A DNA stretch of 64,000 bases, taken from NCBI GenBank assembly GCA_964036045.1, contig OZ038388.1, positions 35,418,497 to 35,482,496 of the forward strand, read 5' to 3'. Below the pieces are notes generated by a model that searched no databases, was not told the origin of the DNA, and saw nothing but the letters and a program-made list of their open reading frames with translations. Below, piece by piece: positions 8,907 to 17,240 of the stretch; positions within the stretch are counted from its first letter, which is position 1; each line of letters opens with the position of its first letter. The position numbers and the translations under genes are program-made. The stretch is from Eutreptiella sp. 'Long Island Sound 2002'. Its lineage: Eukaryota; Euglenozoa; Euglenophyceae; Eutreptiales; Eutreptiaceae.

Positions 8907-11900
8907 TCAGTCCCTAGCTTTAGTCTTGGAGGCAAGCGTCTCAGCGAGCCTCAGCAACTCACCAAGGTTGTTCTGGGACAAGTAGTCAACCAGAACTGAG
9001 TTTAGGCGTCCCTCAGGTAGAACAAACGCAGAGAAGGGCTCCCAGGTGGCCTCTTTGACTCCGAACCCTTCCCAGAGGGTGAGGAAGCGCCAACCCTGGC
9101 GATAGCGGTGGCGTAGGACAGACTTCACCAGGTAGAAGCCCTCCTTAGCCATCTCCTCGGCGTTCATGTCGGGGAGTTCACCTTCAACTTCCATAGGGCT
9201 GGCAGCCCCTTGTAAGTCCAGAGCGGCGATTTTCTCGTCGTTCAGCTCCCACTCCTCCCCACAGAGGTCTTCAGGATCATAGTAGCGCTTCAGGTGTTGA
9301 GCAGCGCACACCAGGGTCCCCCCTAGACGGGGAGAACACCGCAGGGTGATACGGTGTCCATCCACTGATAGAATCTTGTACGGCCCAAAGTATGGGTCAT
9401 CGCTGGTAGAGCGTGGCCAGGCGGGTAGTCGACTGTGGTGCACCAGCACCCAGTCCCCCTCTTGGTAGGTGGCCGGTACTCGGTGCTTGTTCTTCTTGTT
9501 CCACTGACGCTCCCTCACTCTCTGGAGCATAGCCTTGGCCTTGTCCACCTTTGCTTGTTGCTCTTGGACCCATTCACCCACAGAAGAATGGGTGTCCTCT
9601 GGATAGGGGGCATGTAGGAACCATGCCGGGCGCCCTAGGAATAGCTCATGGGGCGAGTAGCCAGTAGCTGAACTCTCTTGGGAGTTCATCATCAAGGATA
9701 TGACGGGGAGTAGTCTCACCCAGTCTCTGGTGCGTTCAGTTTTGCACCATATCCGTACATTCTCCTTCAGGACACGGATCTGTCGCTCACATAGGGGGTT
9801 GCTCCTGTGCGAGTAGGGAATCCCCGTAGACACCTGGACATTGAGGGACCTCAGGACCCTCTTGTACCAACCGGTATCTGACCGTACTCGTACGTCCTCA
9901 TCGGAGTTGATCTCCTTGGGCGCCCCATAGACACAAAACCACTCCTCCAGGAGTATCTTGATAGTCTCCTCCCCGGTAATGTGCTTGGTACATGGGAACA
10001 CCCTGGTAAACCTGGTCAACCCACAGGTTACCAAGAGGGCGAAGTCATAGCCACCGAACTTCGGCATCTGCGTGTAGTCCACGTATAGAACACTGTTAGC
10101 ACAGTGAGGGATGGGCAGGGTTGAGTAGAGACCCCTGTCCCTGATATCCCCTGGTTTACTGGACCTACACGGGCACTTGTCCACGATAGGCTGGAGGGCT
10201 TTCCGCAGTTGGTCGTCAGTCCACGTAGTGTGGAACCACTGCTTGAACAGCCTCAGGGTACGGTCAGCACCCACATGACCGCTGGACTCATGGGTCCACT
10301 TCAGCAGCGCTTGGACTCTGTCACTAGGCACCACAATGCGGTCCTCGTGCCAGAGGTAGCTCTTGTCCCTCTTCCACTGGTCTTGGTTGACCAGGAGGGG
10401 TTCAAGGCGTTTCTCCAGGCGCTTGTAGATATCCCCAAACTCCTTCAGGTACTCCGATTGTTGGAGTCCATCCAGGGGGCGTATCATCGTCATGTTGGGG
10501 TCCAAGTGGACGTCCATACGGCTGAACGCCTCCTTAGCCAGCGCTTCAGACCGGGCACCAATCAGGGCGTCGAAGTTGTTGCGGCTGATGTAGTCGGCAC
10601 ACTCGTTCTTCACTCCCTGGATATGGTGTACCGTCAGCCGTAGTTGACTGAGGTAGGTCCACCAGCGCCGTAGCTTGGCCTTCTCAGGTGGGGGACCCTT
10701 CTGCAAACTGCGGACCGGTTCTTGGTCGCACAGCCAGACCACAGGGTTACTCCCCAACAGTCGTGCTTGTGAGGATAGCACCAGCATACCCGCGAGCAAT
10801 TCCTGCTCATAGGTGGAGTAGTTCCCCCTGGCCTGGTTCCACTTCCAGTTCCAGTGGCCCAGAGGTACTAGGACCCACTTGTCGTCAGGGTAGCTGTGCT
10901 TGAGGGTTCCATCTCGGTTGAGACCCTCCGTCCCCCATTGGGAAATGGCCGAGTCGAACTCCTCCTTCTCTAGTGCTTGCCATTGGAACAACGTTCCACC
11001 ACCGCCCACATTGCTGGCGTCGGTCACCAGGATAATCTCCCCTTGTGCCCTAGGCACGCCCAAGCACTTAGCGTTGGCTACCTTGTCTTTGAGCTCGTCA
11101 AACGCTTGTTGCTCTTGTGGGCCCCAGCGCCAAGTAGTACTCTTCTTGATCAAGTCCGTCAGAACGGCGCTGGTGTAGGTGAAGTTTTTGATGTGGCGGC
11201 GATAGAAGTTGCACGCCCCAATGAAACTGCGTACATCATGAAGTCCTTTCTTGGGGTCTTCGTGTCGTACCTTGGCATCCATCAGGGGTTTGGCCTTACA
11301 GGCCGCTGGGGTCCACCACCCATAGCCAACATCAAACCCCAGGTACTCAATGGTCTCCTGCATGAACTCACACTTCTCTAGCTTGAGTCGTGTGTGGTTC
11401 TCCTGGCAGACCGCAAAGAACTCACCCAAGAGGATTGGGTGATCCTCCTGGGTATTGGTCCCGAGGCATACATCGTCGACGTGAGCCTCCATCTGGGCAC
11501 CACGGGATATGAGCTCCTGCACCTTAGGTCTCCTTCGTAGGATGGACAAGATCTTGTTCATCAGCTCTTGGAATAGAGCGGGTGCGTTAGCCACGCCAAA
11601 CGGCATGACCTTCCACTTGAACATCCTCCCCTGAGGGGTGATGAAGGCCAGTAGTTCCTGTGCGTTGGGCGTCAGGTCAACTTGCCAGAATCCGCTCCTC
11701 TTGTCCATTTTGGTCTTGTAGCGACAGGAGGCTATCTTCTCCAGGGTAGACTCCATATTGGGAATGGACCCTGAGTGGTTCAGCGTTTTCTTGTTCAGCT
11801 CTCCGTAGTCCACTACCAGCCGTTTGGCTGTAGACCCAGGTTTAGCCACCAGGAAACAGGGGCTGCAGTGTAGGGGGTAGTCCCCGTCCTTGTACTCCAG

Positions 11901-13838
11901 GACTAGGCCAGCGTCGATACACTCTTGTATCTGTCGCTCAATCTCGTCGGCCTGCTCTTTAGGAGCTGGATACGGTCTCCTCCGGATCTTGTGACCCACA
12001 AACTCGGGTTTCAGCTTGAGGTCCATCTGTACCAGCTTGTCACATGAGGCTGGAGGGGGTAGTTCTCCGAACACCTCCAGATAGGTCCTTATTAGCTTCT
12101 GTACCCGCGGGTCCAATACCTTGATCTTGTCCTCCATGTCCTCGTCAGAGTGTAAGTTGCTTGCCCCCTGAGTAATAGACGTCGGGAGGTGGTCCTCCAC
12201 CGACTCTTCGCCCGTGGTAGTGTCCTTCAGCCCTTGGTAGGCATAAAGAAGGTCTTGTTCAACCATCTCCGGTGGACGATGGCAACATAGGCACGCTCGA
12301 GGGGGTTCACATACACATTCCTCCGAGAGGTCGTCCTCCTCTGGGGTCCTCACATGGGCGCCCCACACGCTCTTCATAAGCTTGAGATCTACCTCCCTTT
12401 GCCAGGTGGTGATCTTCTGTTCGAGGTCCTCCCTCAATTGGGATAGGTCTCCCATACGTCCTTGCTTCAGTGGCCATGAGCTGCGGGTAGGCTTCGCGTA
12501 GCATAGCTTTTTCGCCACCAACTTCCTCTTGGAATCCACATACTCCCTTAGCCTGGATCGAGGGTCCAGCTCCTCGTCCACGGGGTCTTCCACCCTCATG
12601 GAGAGTAGGGGTTTCAGTGGGGCGACGTACTCGGCGTTCTCCACTTCCTCCACACAGGTCTGCACGAAGAAGGCGTCGTGCTCAGTTTCGTCCTCTGAGT
12701 GGATCGAGCTAGGTAGCTCAGATAGTCCACACTCAGAGACTCCATCAGGAACAGGTACATGACAGGGAGAGTTGGGGGCGTTGGTGCCAGTCACGACGTA
12801 CTCATCTCCTCCGGGTGTAGTCTCAACAGCATCTTGAGGTCGTAGGCGATCCTTCAAGTCACCCAAGGCGAGTCCGTCGCTTTCTCGTTGTATAGCCTGG
12901 ACCAGAGTCGGGTCCAGATCCTCCCAGGGGATGGAGGTAAGACCTCCGTCCACCACGCTCAGCATACTCCCCCATCTGGGTTTCCCAATAGGCGTCTTAC
13001 GACCCAGAGGCACGTAGATGGCCTCATCAGGTAACCGAACAGAGCTGATAGTCAGCCTGTCCAGAAGGATTCGCCAGTATTCGTTGCCCCCATGGGCGCC
13101 CCAATTGGGGGAACACAGGACCATACGGGAACGTTCCAAGGCCACCTTGGTCAGCACCTTCCCCAGTTCACTGAACCTGGGGTTCCCGTAGGCCGTCCCG
13201 AAAGAGGACCAGTAAAATTTGTAGCTGCAGTTCTTCCCCTTGCTGCAGTAAAGGTCCAGTACATGCTGCTTGTCGCTGGCGAACAACTCCACACTCAGGT
13301 CTTCTCGAGAGTAACCCAACTCCTTCAGACCTTGGTCTAGGACTTCCCCCAATAGTTGATAGTCCTCAGTTTTGGAGGCCGCCATCATGTTCGAGGGCTC
13401 CTCCTTCGATAGCCTCAGGTAACTCGAGGTATGTTCGGACTGCTCCAGTGGCACAGACTCTCTGCCACTGCCGTGGTCCACGTAGAGGAGGTAGGGCGCT
13501 TGCAGCGTCAGGGATTGTATCTCGGAGTGCTGTACGAAGAAGTCAGTCCCCAGTACAAAGTCGAAGGCCTCAGTGTCCATCACATAGAACCGATGGGCGA
13601 TAGTCCGGGAGCCCATAGGTACCTCCACTTCACAGTCCCCGCAACTGTGCACCACATGTCCATCCCCCATGCGTATAGCAGCGGTGGTCATGGTGTTCTC
13701 CAGGCTCCCACAAGGTAAAATTTTCTTGGCAACTATAGATATGGTGGCGCCAGTGTCCAATACCCCCAGGTATTCGCGTCCCCCTAGTCGGATACGTACC
13801 CAAAACACCAGGTCTTGGGTACCACCAGAGCGTCCCCG
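8907..13838 (-). CDS. Gypsy-1 Pol (protease, RT, RNase H, integrase, chromodomain)
   Basis: Pol is in the same frame as gag, separated only by the TGA at 13841-13839. No ATG is near the junction, so expression as a Gag-Pol readthrough product is likely. Domain order: retropepsin (VLDTGATISIV); an extra domain with VELFASDKQHVLDLYCSK and AYGNPRFSELGKVLTK; RT with VDLTPNAQELLAF and the EAHVDDVCLG catalytic motif; RNase H (ILVTDASNVGGGG); integrase zinc finger (HESSGHVGADRT with CPC) and DDE core (YVDYTQ, INSDED, NPLCERQ); and a C-terminal chromodomain (GWRFLTLWEGFG, EATWEPF). The readthrough part has about 1640 residues and no internal stop. It ends with TGA at 8909-8907. It is highly similar to gypsy-2 Pol in RT and integrase, less so in the N-terminal third. 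Confidence 0.95.
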   Translation of the reverse strand, partial: RGRSGGTQDLVFWVRIRLGGREYLGVLDTGATISIVAKKILPCGSLENTMTTAAIRMGDGHVVHSCGDCEVEVPMGSRTIAHRFYVMDTEAFDFVLGTDFFVQHSEIQSLTLQAPYLLYVDHGSGRESVPLEQSEHTSSYLRLSKEEPSNMMAASKTEDYQLLGEVLDQGLKELGYSREDLSVELFASDKQHVLDLYCSKGKNCSYKFYWSSFGTAYGNPRFSELGKVLTKVALERSRMVLCSPNWGAHGGNEYWRILLDRLTISSVRLPDEAIYVPLGRKTPIGKPRWGSMLSVVDGGLTSIPWEDLDPTLVQAIQRESDGLALGDLKDRLRPQDAVETTPGGDEYVVTGTNAPNSPCHVPVPDGVSECGLSELPSSIHSEDETEHDAFFVQTCVEEVENAEYVAPLKPLLSMRVEDPVDEELDPRSRLREYVDSKRKLVAKKLCYAKPTRSSWPLKQGRMGDLSQLREDLEQKITTWQREVDLKLMKSVWGAHVRTPEEDDLSEECVCEPPRACLCCHRPPEMVEQDLLYAYQGLKDTTTGEESVEDHLPTSITQGASNLHSDEDMEDKIKVLDPRVQKLIRTYLEVFGELPPPASCDKLVQMDLKLKPEFVGHKIRRRPYPAPKEQADEIERQIQECIDAGLVLEYKDGDYPLHCSPCFLVAKPGSTAKRLVVDYGELNKKTLNHSGSIPNMESTLEKIASCRYKTKMDKRSGFWQVDLTPNAQELLAFITPQGRMFKWKVMPFGVANAPALFQELMNKILSILRRRPKVQELISRGAQMEAHVDDVCLGTNTQEDHPILLGEFFAVCQENHTRLKLEKCEFMQETIEYLGFDVGYGWWTPAACKAKPLMDAKVRHEDPKKGLHDVRSFIGACNFYRRHIKNFTYTSAVLTDLIKKSTTWRWGPQEQQAFDELKDKVANAKCLGVPRAQGEIILVTDASNVGGGGTLFQWQALEKEEFDSAISQWGTEGLNRDGTLKHSYPDDKWVLVPLGHWNWKWNQARGNYSTYEQELLAGMLVLSSQARLLGSNPVVWLCDQEPVRSLQKGPPPEKAKLRRWWTYLSQLRLTVHHIQGVKNECADYISRNNFDALIGARSEALAKEAFSRMDVHLDPNMTMIRPLDGLQQSEYLKEFGDIYKRLEKRLEPLLVNQDQWKRDKSYLWHEDRIVVPSDRVQALLKWTHESSGHVGADRTLRLFKQWFHTTWTDDQLRKALQPIVDKCPCRSSKPGDIRDRGLYSTLPIPHCANSVLYVDYTQMPKFGGYDFALLVTCGLTRFTRVFPCTKHITGEETIKILLEEWFCVYGAPKEINSDEDVRVRSDTGWYKRVLRSLNVQVSTGIPYSHRSNPLCERQIRVLKENVRIWCKTERTRDWVRLLPVISLMMNSQESSATGYSPHELFLGRPAWFLHAPYPEDTHSSVGEWVQEQQAKVDKAKAMLQRVRERQWNKKNKHRVPATYQEGDWVLVHHSRLPAWPRSTSDDPYFGPYKILSVDGHRITLRCSPRLGGTLVCAAQHLKRYYDPEDLCGEEWELNDEKIAALDLQGAASPMEVEGELPDMNAEEMAKEGFYLVKSVLRHRYRQGWRFLTLWEGFGVKEATWEPFSAFVLPEGRLNSVLVDYLSQNNLGELLRLAETLASKTKARD

Positions 13839-13841
13839 TCA
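13796..13841 (-). promoter_or_regulatory. Gag/Pol readthrough site: TGA CGG with a downstream stem-loop
   Basis: The gag stop TGA (13841-13839) is followed by CGG. Sixteen bases further on, GTACCCAA and TTGGGTAC form a perfect 8-bp stem with an 11-base loop (13822-13796 on the minus strand). UGA-CGG followed by a 3' stem-loop is a known class of stop-codon readthrough signal in plant RNA viruses. Pol continues in the same frame. Confidence 0.65.
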
Positions 13842-16349
13842 GAACTCCGCGGGACAGGTCACCTCGAACCCCTTGTTCCGCAGTTTGCGGGCCATCCTCA
13901 TGAAACGGCTCCTCTTCTTAGCGTTGCCGTCATCATCACCTTCATGCCCACGCTTGGCTCCTTGTTCTTGCTGGGCCTGCGTTTGTGAGCGTGTGGTAGG
14001 ACCAGACTGCCCTCCAGAGGGCTCGGAGTTCCCCCCTGGATTGGGGTTGGGGATGCCTCCGTTCTTGTCCTTGTTCTTGTTGTCCTTGTCTGGCTGGCGG
14101 TTAGCGCCTCCTCCTCGTGCACCTTGACCCTTTTCTTGCCCTTGACCACGTCCTTTCGACTTGCCCTTGCCGGAGTCGTTGCCTTTGCCTTTGCCTCCAC
14201 CTTTGCCTGAGCCTTTGCCAGGATCTTCACCCTTAAGCTTCGCCGATAGGCGTTGCTTATGGTAGCACTCATCCTCGTAGTGCTTCCGCTTCCCGCAGAA
14301 TGCACACGTGATGGTGCACCTGTAATGATCCGGCAGCTTCGCTTTGGCGCCGGTGTTCTTCTCCTGCTGCTTCCCCTGGACTACGAAGCAGTCTCGCTGC
14401 TCGCAGTCAGGGGCGTGCTGCAGGTGGCCCTGCTCGTCCCTGGCATCACACCAGAATAGCTCCTTAACGTTCTCCATGATACGGGCGTGGGCGTGTTTGG
14501 GGGTAGTCCCCTGCCCAGGTCGGGACCCTTGGTACCCTTTGCCATGGCCTCCAGAACCTCCACCACCAGGACGGTAGTTGTTGAAGTGCTGGTCGCTCTC
14601 CTTCTCCAGCGCCAGCTCCAGGAGTAGCACGCATAGATCTTCGTCGCGGAGGGATCTAGCCTTGCGCTCCGCCGTCGAACGGCACTCGTCCCATAGCTCT
14701 CGAGGGAGCTTGGCCACCAACCAGAACAGCAGGTCGTCGCTGCTGTAGGAACCGGGCGTCAGTCGTCCAGCCCAATGATCCAGGTCAGCCAACAGCTCAG
14801 AGACCCTGCCAGGTTTGGCGTTGTTGGGCAGCACGGGCAGGTTCTGGATCTCGGCCCTGATGGAGAGGTCGGTTTCGTAGGTCGGGTACTGCCTCTCCAA
14901 GGCAACCAACACATCAGCAAAGGTGGCGGAGTTAGTCACGATCTGCCTGACCTGCTTCTCCAGGTACTTGGTCTTGCAGCACTGCAGGAGCAGATCGCAC
15001 TTGACTCGCCCACTAGCGTGGGTTTGGCTGGTCAATCGGAGAAACCGGCCAAAATTCTCAGCGAACTCGCTGAGGTCCTTGCCTGTGAACTCAGGCAGGT
15101 TCACCACGATCTTGGAGGTGGCAATAGCCTTCGCCTCCTGAGACCTGCGTCCCTCAGGGCGTCGGGTCTTCTTCTTCTTCTTCTTCTTCTTCTTCCCCCT
15201 TGGGTCCTCGGGGTCCTCCGGGTCATCGTCCTCCGAGGGCGAAGCAGAAGTCATTGACGGTGGCTCGTCATCGGAGGGGTCTCCGCCTAGGTCACTAGAG
15301 CCATAAGGCTCCACGTCCACCATTGCCCTCAAGGCTGTCAGCCCCAGCCGGTCCAGCTCGGCCCTCGTAGAGTTCGTCACGTGGCTGTAGGGCGGCTGGG
15401 CCGTTCTCGGTACGAAAGGACTTCTCGGTATAGCTGCAGGAGTCGGCATCGGTCGGCTCCTCAGGCTCCCCAGGGTGTTTGTCAGCCCTGCCGCCAGGTG
15501 GTTGGCCTGTACTCGATGGGGTGACATTCCCACCGTGGTAGGTGACGCTTGGGGCGGTATCATCAGGGGCTCCAGTTTCTCTCGGATCTCTTGAGTGAGG
15601 TCGCCCACGATTTTTGAAGTGGCTCCTCGGAGCACCTCGTTGATCTCCGACCGCGTCAGGGACCTGTTGGAGGATCTCGCCGATCCTCTATTCCTGCCTC
15701 CAAGAGACTCAGGTCCTCTCCTCAACCCACTCAGGGGTGCATACCCAGGTGCATACCCAGGAACATCCACATAGGTTCCAGTAGTGGGTAGTGGATGGTG
15801 ATAGTCAGCCGCATACCATCGCGGCGCAGAATTCGAAGCCACCGGCTCACTGGCAGTAGTTGCCTCAGGGAACGCAGTGGTAGGTGGGCCCATACCATAG
15901 GCGGGGTAGGGAGGCATGCCAGTAAAGCCTGTGCCCTCTGCCATAGGCGGGTTGGTTATGGGAGTGGATGTTGCAGCGGCTGGGTCTGGAATTGGGAGTG
16001 TGGTGGTTATAGGAGAGGGTGATGCGTGGAGGCCAGTAGCGCTTGGTGCGCCTTCGAAGGTAGGGTCATTCGTCAGGTCTTGCCCTTGTTCCTCTCCTTT
16101 GTCTGCTTCGCCTCCAGCATCCTTCTCGCTCTCTCTCTTCCTCTTCACAAGCTGAGTGACCACCTCTTTGACTGAGAGGGCCCTGAAGGCCATCTGGAGT
16201 CCAACCAACGAGTCCTCAGCCACTTCCACTGGCCCATGTAAGGGCTCCGAAGGTACAGCGCTAGGTCCAGGTCCAGGTTCACCAGGTGCTGGCCTTGCCG
16301 GTGCCTCAGGCGCTGTCTTCACGTCGGCGTCCTCCTTCCTTGTGTCCAT
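13839..16349 (-). CDS. Gypsy-1 Gag
   Basis: Starts at the ATG at 16349 (MDTRKEDADVKTAPEAP), about 100 bases from the 5' LTR, and ends at the TGA at 13841-13839, giving 836 residues. The N-terminal 370 residues are Pro/Ser-rich and probably disordered. They end in a lysine run encoded by a (CTT)n tract on the plus strand. A capsid-like helical region follows (VVNLPEFTGKDLSEFAENF to LALEKESDQHF). A zinc knuckle, CAFCGKRKHYEDEC, fits C-x2-C-x4-H-x4-C. A Gly/Lys-rich basic tail precedes the stop. The product should form the virus-like particle and package RNA. Gypsy-2 Gag shares the capsid and knuckle sequence. Confidence 0.92.
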   Translation of the reverse strand: MDTRKEDADVKTAPEAPARPAPGEPGPGPSAVPSEPLHGPVEVAEDSLVGLQMAFRALSVKEVVTQLVKRKRESEKDAGGEADKGEEQGQDLTNDPTFEGAPSATGLHASPSPITTTLPIPDPAAATSTPITNPPMAEGTGFTGMPPYPAYGMGPPTTAFPEATTASEPVASNSAPRWYAADYHHPLPTTGTYVDVPGYAPGYAPLSGLRRGPESLGGRNRGSARSSNRSLTRSEINEVLRGATSKIVGDLTQEIREKLEPLMIPPQASPTTVGMSPHRVQANHLAAGLTNTLGSLRSRPMPTPAAIPRSPFVPRTAQPPYSHVTNSTRAELDRLGLTALRAMVDVEPYGSSDLGGDPSDDEPPSMTSASPSEDDDPEDPEDPRGKKKKKKKKKTRRPEGRRSQEAKAIATSKIVVNLPEFTGKDLSEFAENFGRFLRLTSQTHASGRVKCDLLLQCCKTKYLEKQVRQIVTNSATFADVLVALERQYPTYETDLSIRAEIQNLPVLPNNAKPGRVSELLADLDHWAGRLTPGSYSSDDLLFWLVAKLPRELWDECRSTAERKARSLRDEDLCVLLLELALEKESDQHFNNYRPGGGGSGGHGKGYQGSRPGQGTTPKHAHARIMENVKELFWCDARDEQGHLQHAPDCEQRDCFVVQGKQQEKNTGAKAKLPDHYRCTITCAFCGKRKHYEDECYHKQRLSAKLKGEDPGKGSGKGGGKGKGNDSGKGKSKGRGQGQEKGQGARGGGANRQPDKDNKNKDKNGGIPNPNPGGNSEPSGGQSGPTTRSQTQAQQEQGAKRGHEGDDDGNAKKRSRFMRMARKLRNKGFEVTCPAEF

Positions 16350-16432
16350 CTTCGTTCGCCCTTCTGCTTATATGTGACTGTACTCGGCGCACTGGATGTA
16401 CGGCACGGGGTTGCTGCCGGTGCGCAGAGACA

Positions 16433-16449
16433 GTCTGCCTCTTGCTACC
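16433..16449 (-). promoter_or_regulatory. Gypsy-1 primer-binding site
   Basis: On the minus strand GGTAGCAAGAGGCAGAC lies directly after the 5' LTR end (CTTTTCT). With the last LTR base it reads TGGTAGCA, as expected for pairing with a tRNA ending in ACCA. Gypsy-2 has GGTAGCAGAGAC at the same place. The tRNA species cannot be named from this alone. Confidence 0.65.
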
Positions 16450-17235
16450 AGAAAAGTTTATAGTCGTTTGAACACTGTGTTTTTGCCTCTCCTGCTGCTT
16501 GCTGCTGGTGTAGGGTTTCCTGCTGCTTGTTTTTGGAGATGAAAAGCTTTTGTTTGCTGAAATACAGTCAATCCAGGATAGCCCAAGCCAGAAGTATGCA
16601 AGGAGAAGAGAATCAGGATCAAAGCATGAAGGGCTGCAGTGTAAACAGTGAAAGATGAAAGGATATTCACAGAAACTGCAACTCAGGTCAAATCGGATTG
16701 CATATTCAGAAAGCTAGCTGAAATGTTTTGGAAAAGAGTTGGAAAACTGCCCCATGGTCACTCTATCTCCATAGTGCCATCTCAGGAGATGTGCACTCTT
16801 TGTTTTGGGTCCCATATGTGCTGAGGTGGCAGGGCATGTGGCGATGAGGTCACTGCCATGTCACATGGGATCTTCCTACTTAGCTAGGCTGACCAGGAAT
16901 TGAACCCAGGACCTCTCAAAAAGAGGTGCCCAGCCCCCTAGGGTGCATACCACTAGGACAGCTAAGAATTCATGGAAAAACATAGATAAATTCATAGGTT
17001 CTGCCCTGGATATGTCAGTTCTCAGTCAACTCAGGAAAAGATGATTTGCCTCACATTGGAAGGGGATTAAGGGGTCCACTCCATATCCTGATTGGGTGTT
17101 TGGTTCCATAGGTCAAAATATGTTATCACCACTTTTGGTAGGGCCAATACTAAGATAGAAATGCCTGGATGCTCAGTGCATCCCTAATACAACTAGAGTA
17201 TGCCTCAAAGCATTGGAAAAGCACTTTTTCTTACT
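16450..17235 (-). repeat. Gypsy-1 5' LTR (right)
   Basis: Upstream LTR of gypsy-1 on the minus strand, 786 bp, about 97% identical to 5851-6635. It carries the tRNA-like segment at 16879-16966. It ends at the TSD copy 17236-17240. Confidence 0.95.
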
Positions 17236-17240
17236 TGGCC
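17236..17240. repeat. Gypsy-1 target-site duplication, right copy (TGGCC)
   Basis: Matches 5846-5850 exactly and abuts the outer end of the right LTR. Confidence 0.9.

Larger units (their letters stand above)
5851..17235 (-). mobile_element. Ty3/gypsy chromovirus-like LTR retrotransposon (gypsy-1)
   Basis: This is a complete element on the minus strand with LTRs of 785 bp (left) and 786 bp (right) that differ at about 20 sites, a 5-bp TSD, a primer-binding site, a polypurine tract, gag (16349-13839) and pol (13838-8907). Pol carries protease, RT, RNase H, integrase and a C-terminal chromodomain. It inserted into LINE A ORF3 in the same orientation. Roughly 97% LTR identity makes it clearly older than gypsy-2. 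A 2.3-kb 3' non-coding region separates pol from the 3' LTR. Confidence 0.95.

Noticed and set aside
8163-8935. Two small minus-strand frames in the gypsy-1 3' block with partial matches in gypsy-2 (26139-26829)
   Set aside because: Stretches such as PKVLRASRRSGVLI and KQLWPNRGRHNAFPLLG are shared, but flanking indels put the frames out of register and changes are not concentrated at silent sites. DNA-level conservation explains the match.
15169-15195. Lysine run in gypsy-1 Gag as a special signal
   Set aside because: It is a (CTT)n microsatellite on the plus strand; probably slippage.
17173-17235. ORF3 frame continuing into the gypsy-1 LTR to 17173
   Set aside because: The last about 20 codons are LTR sequence and not part of the LINE protein.
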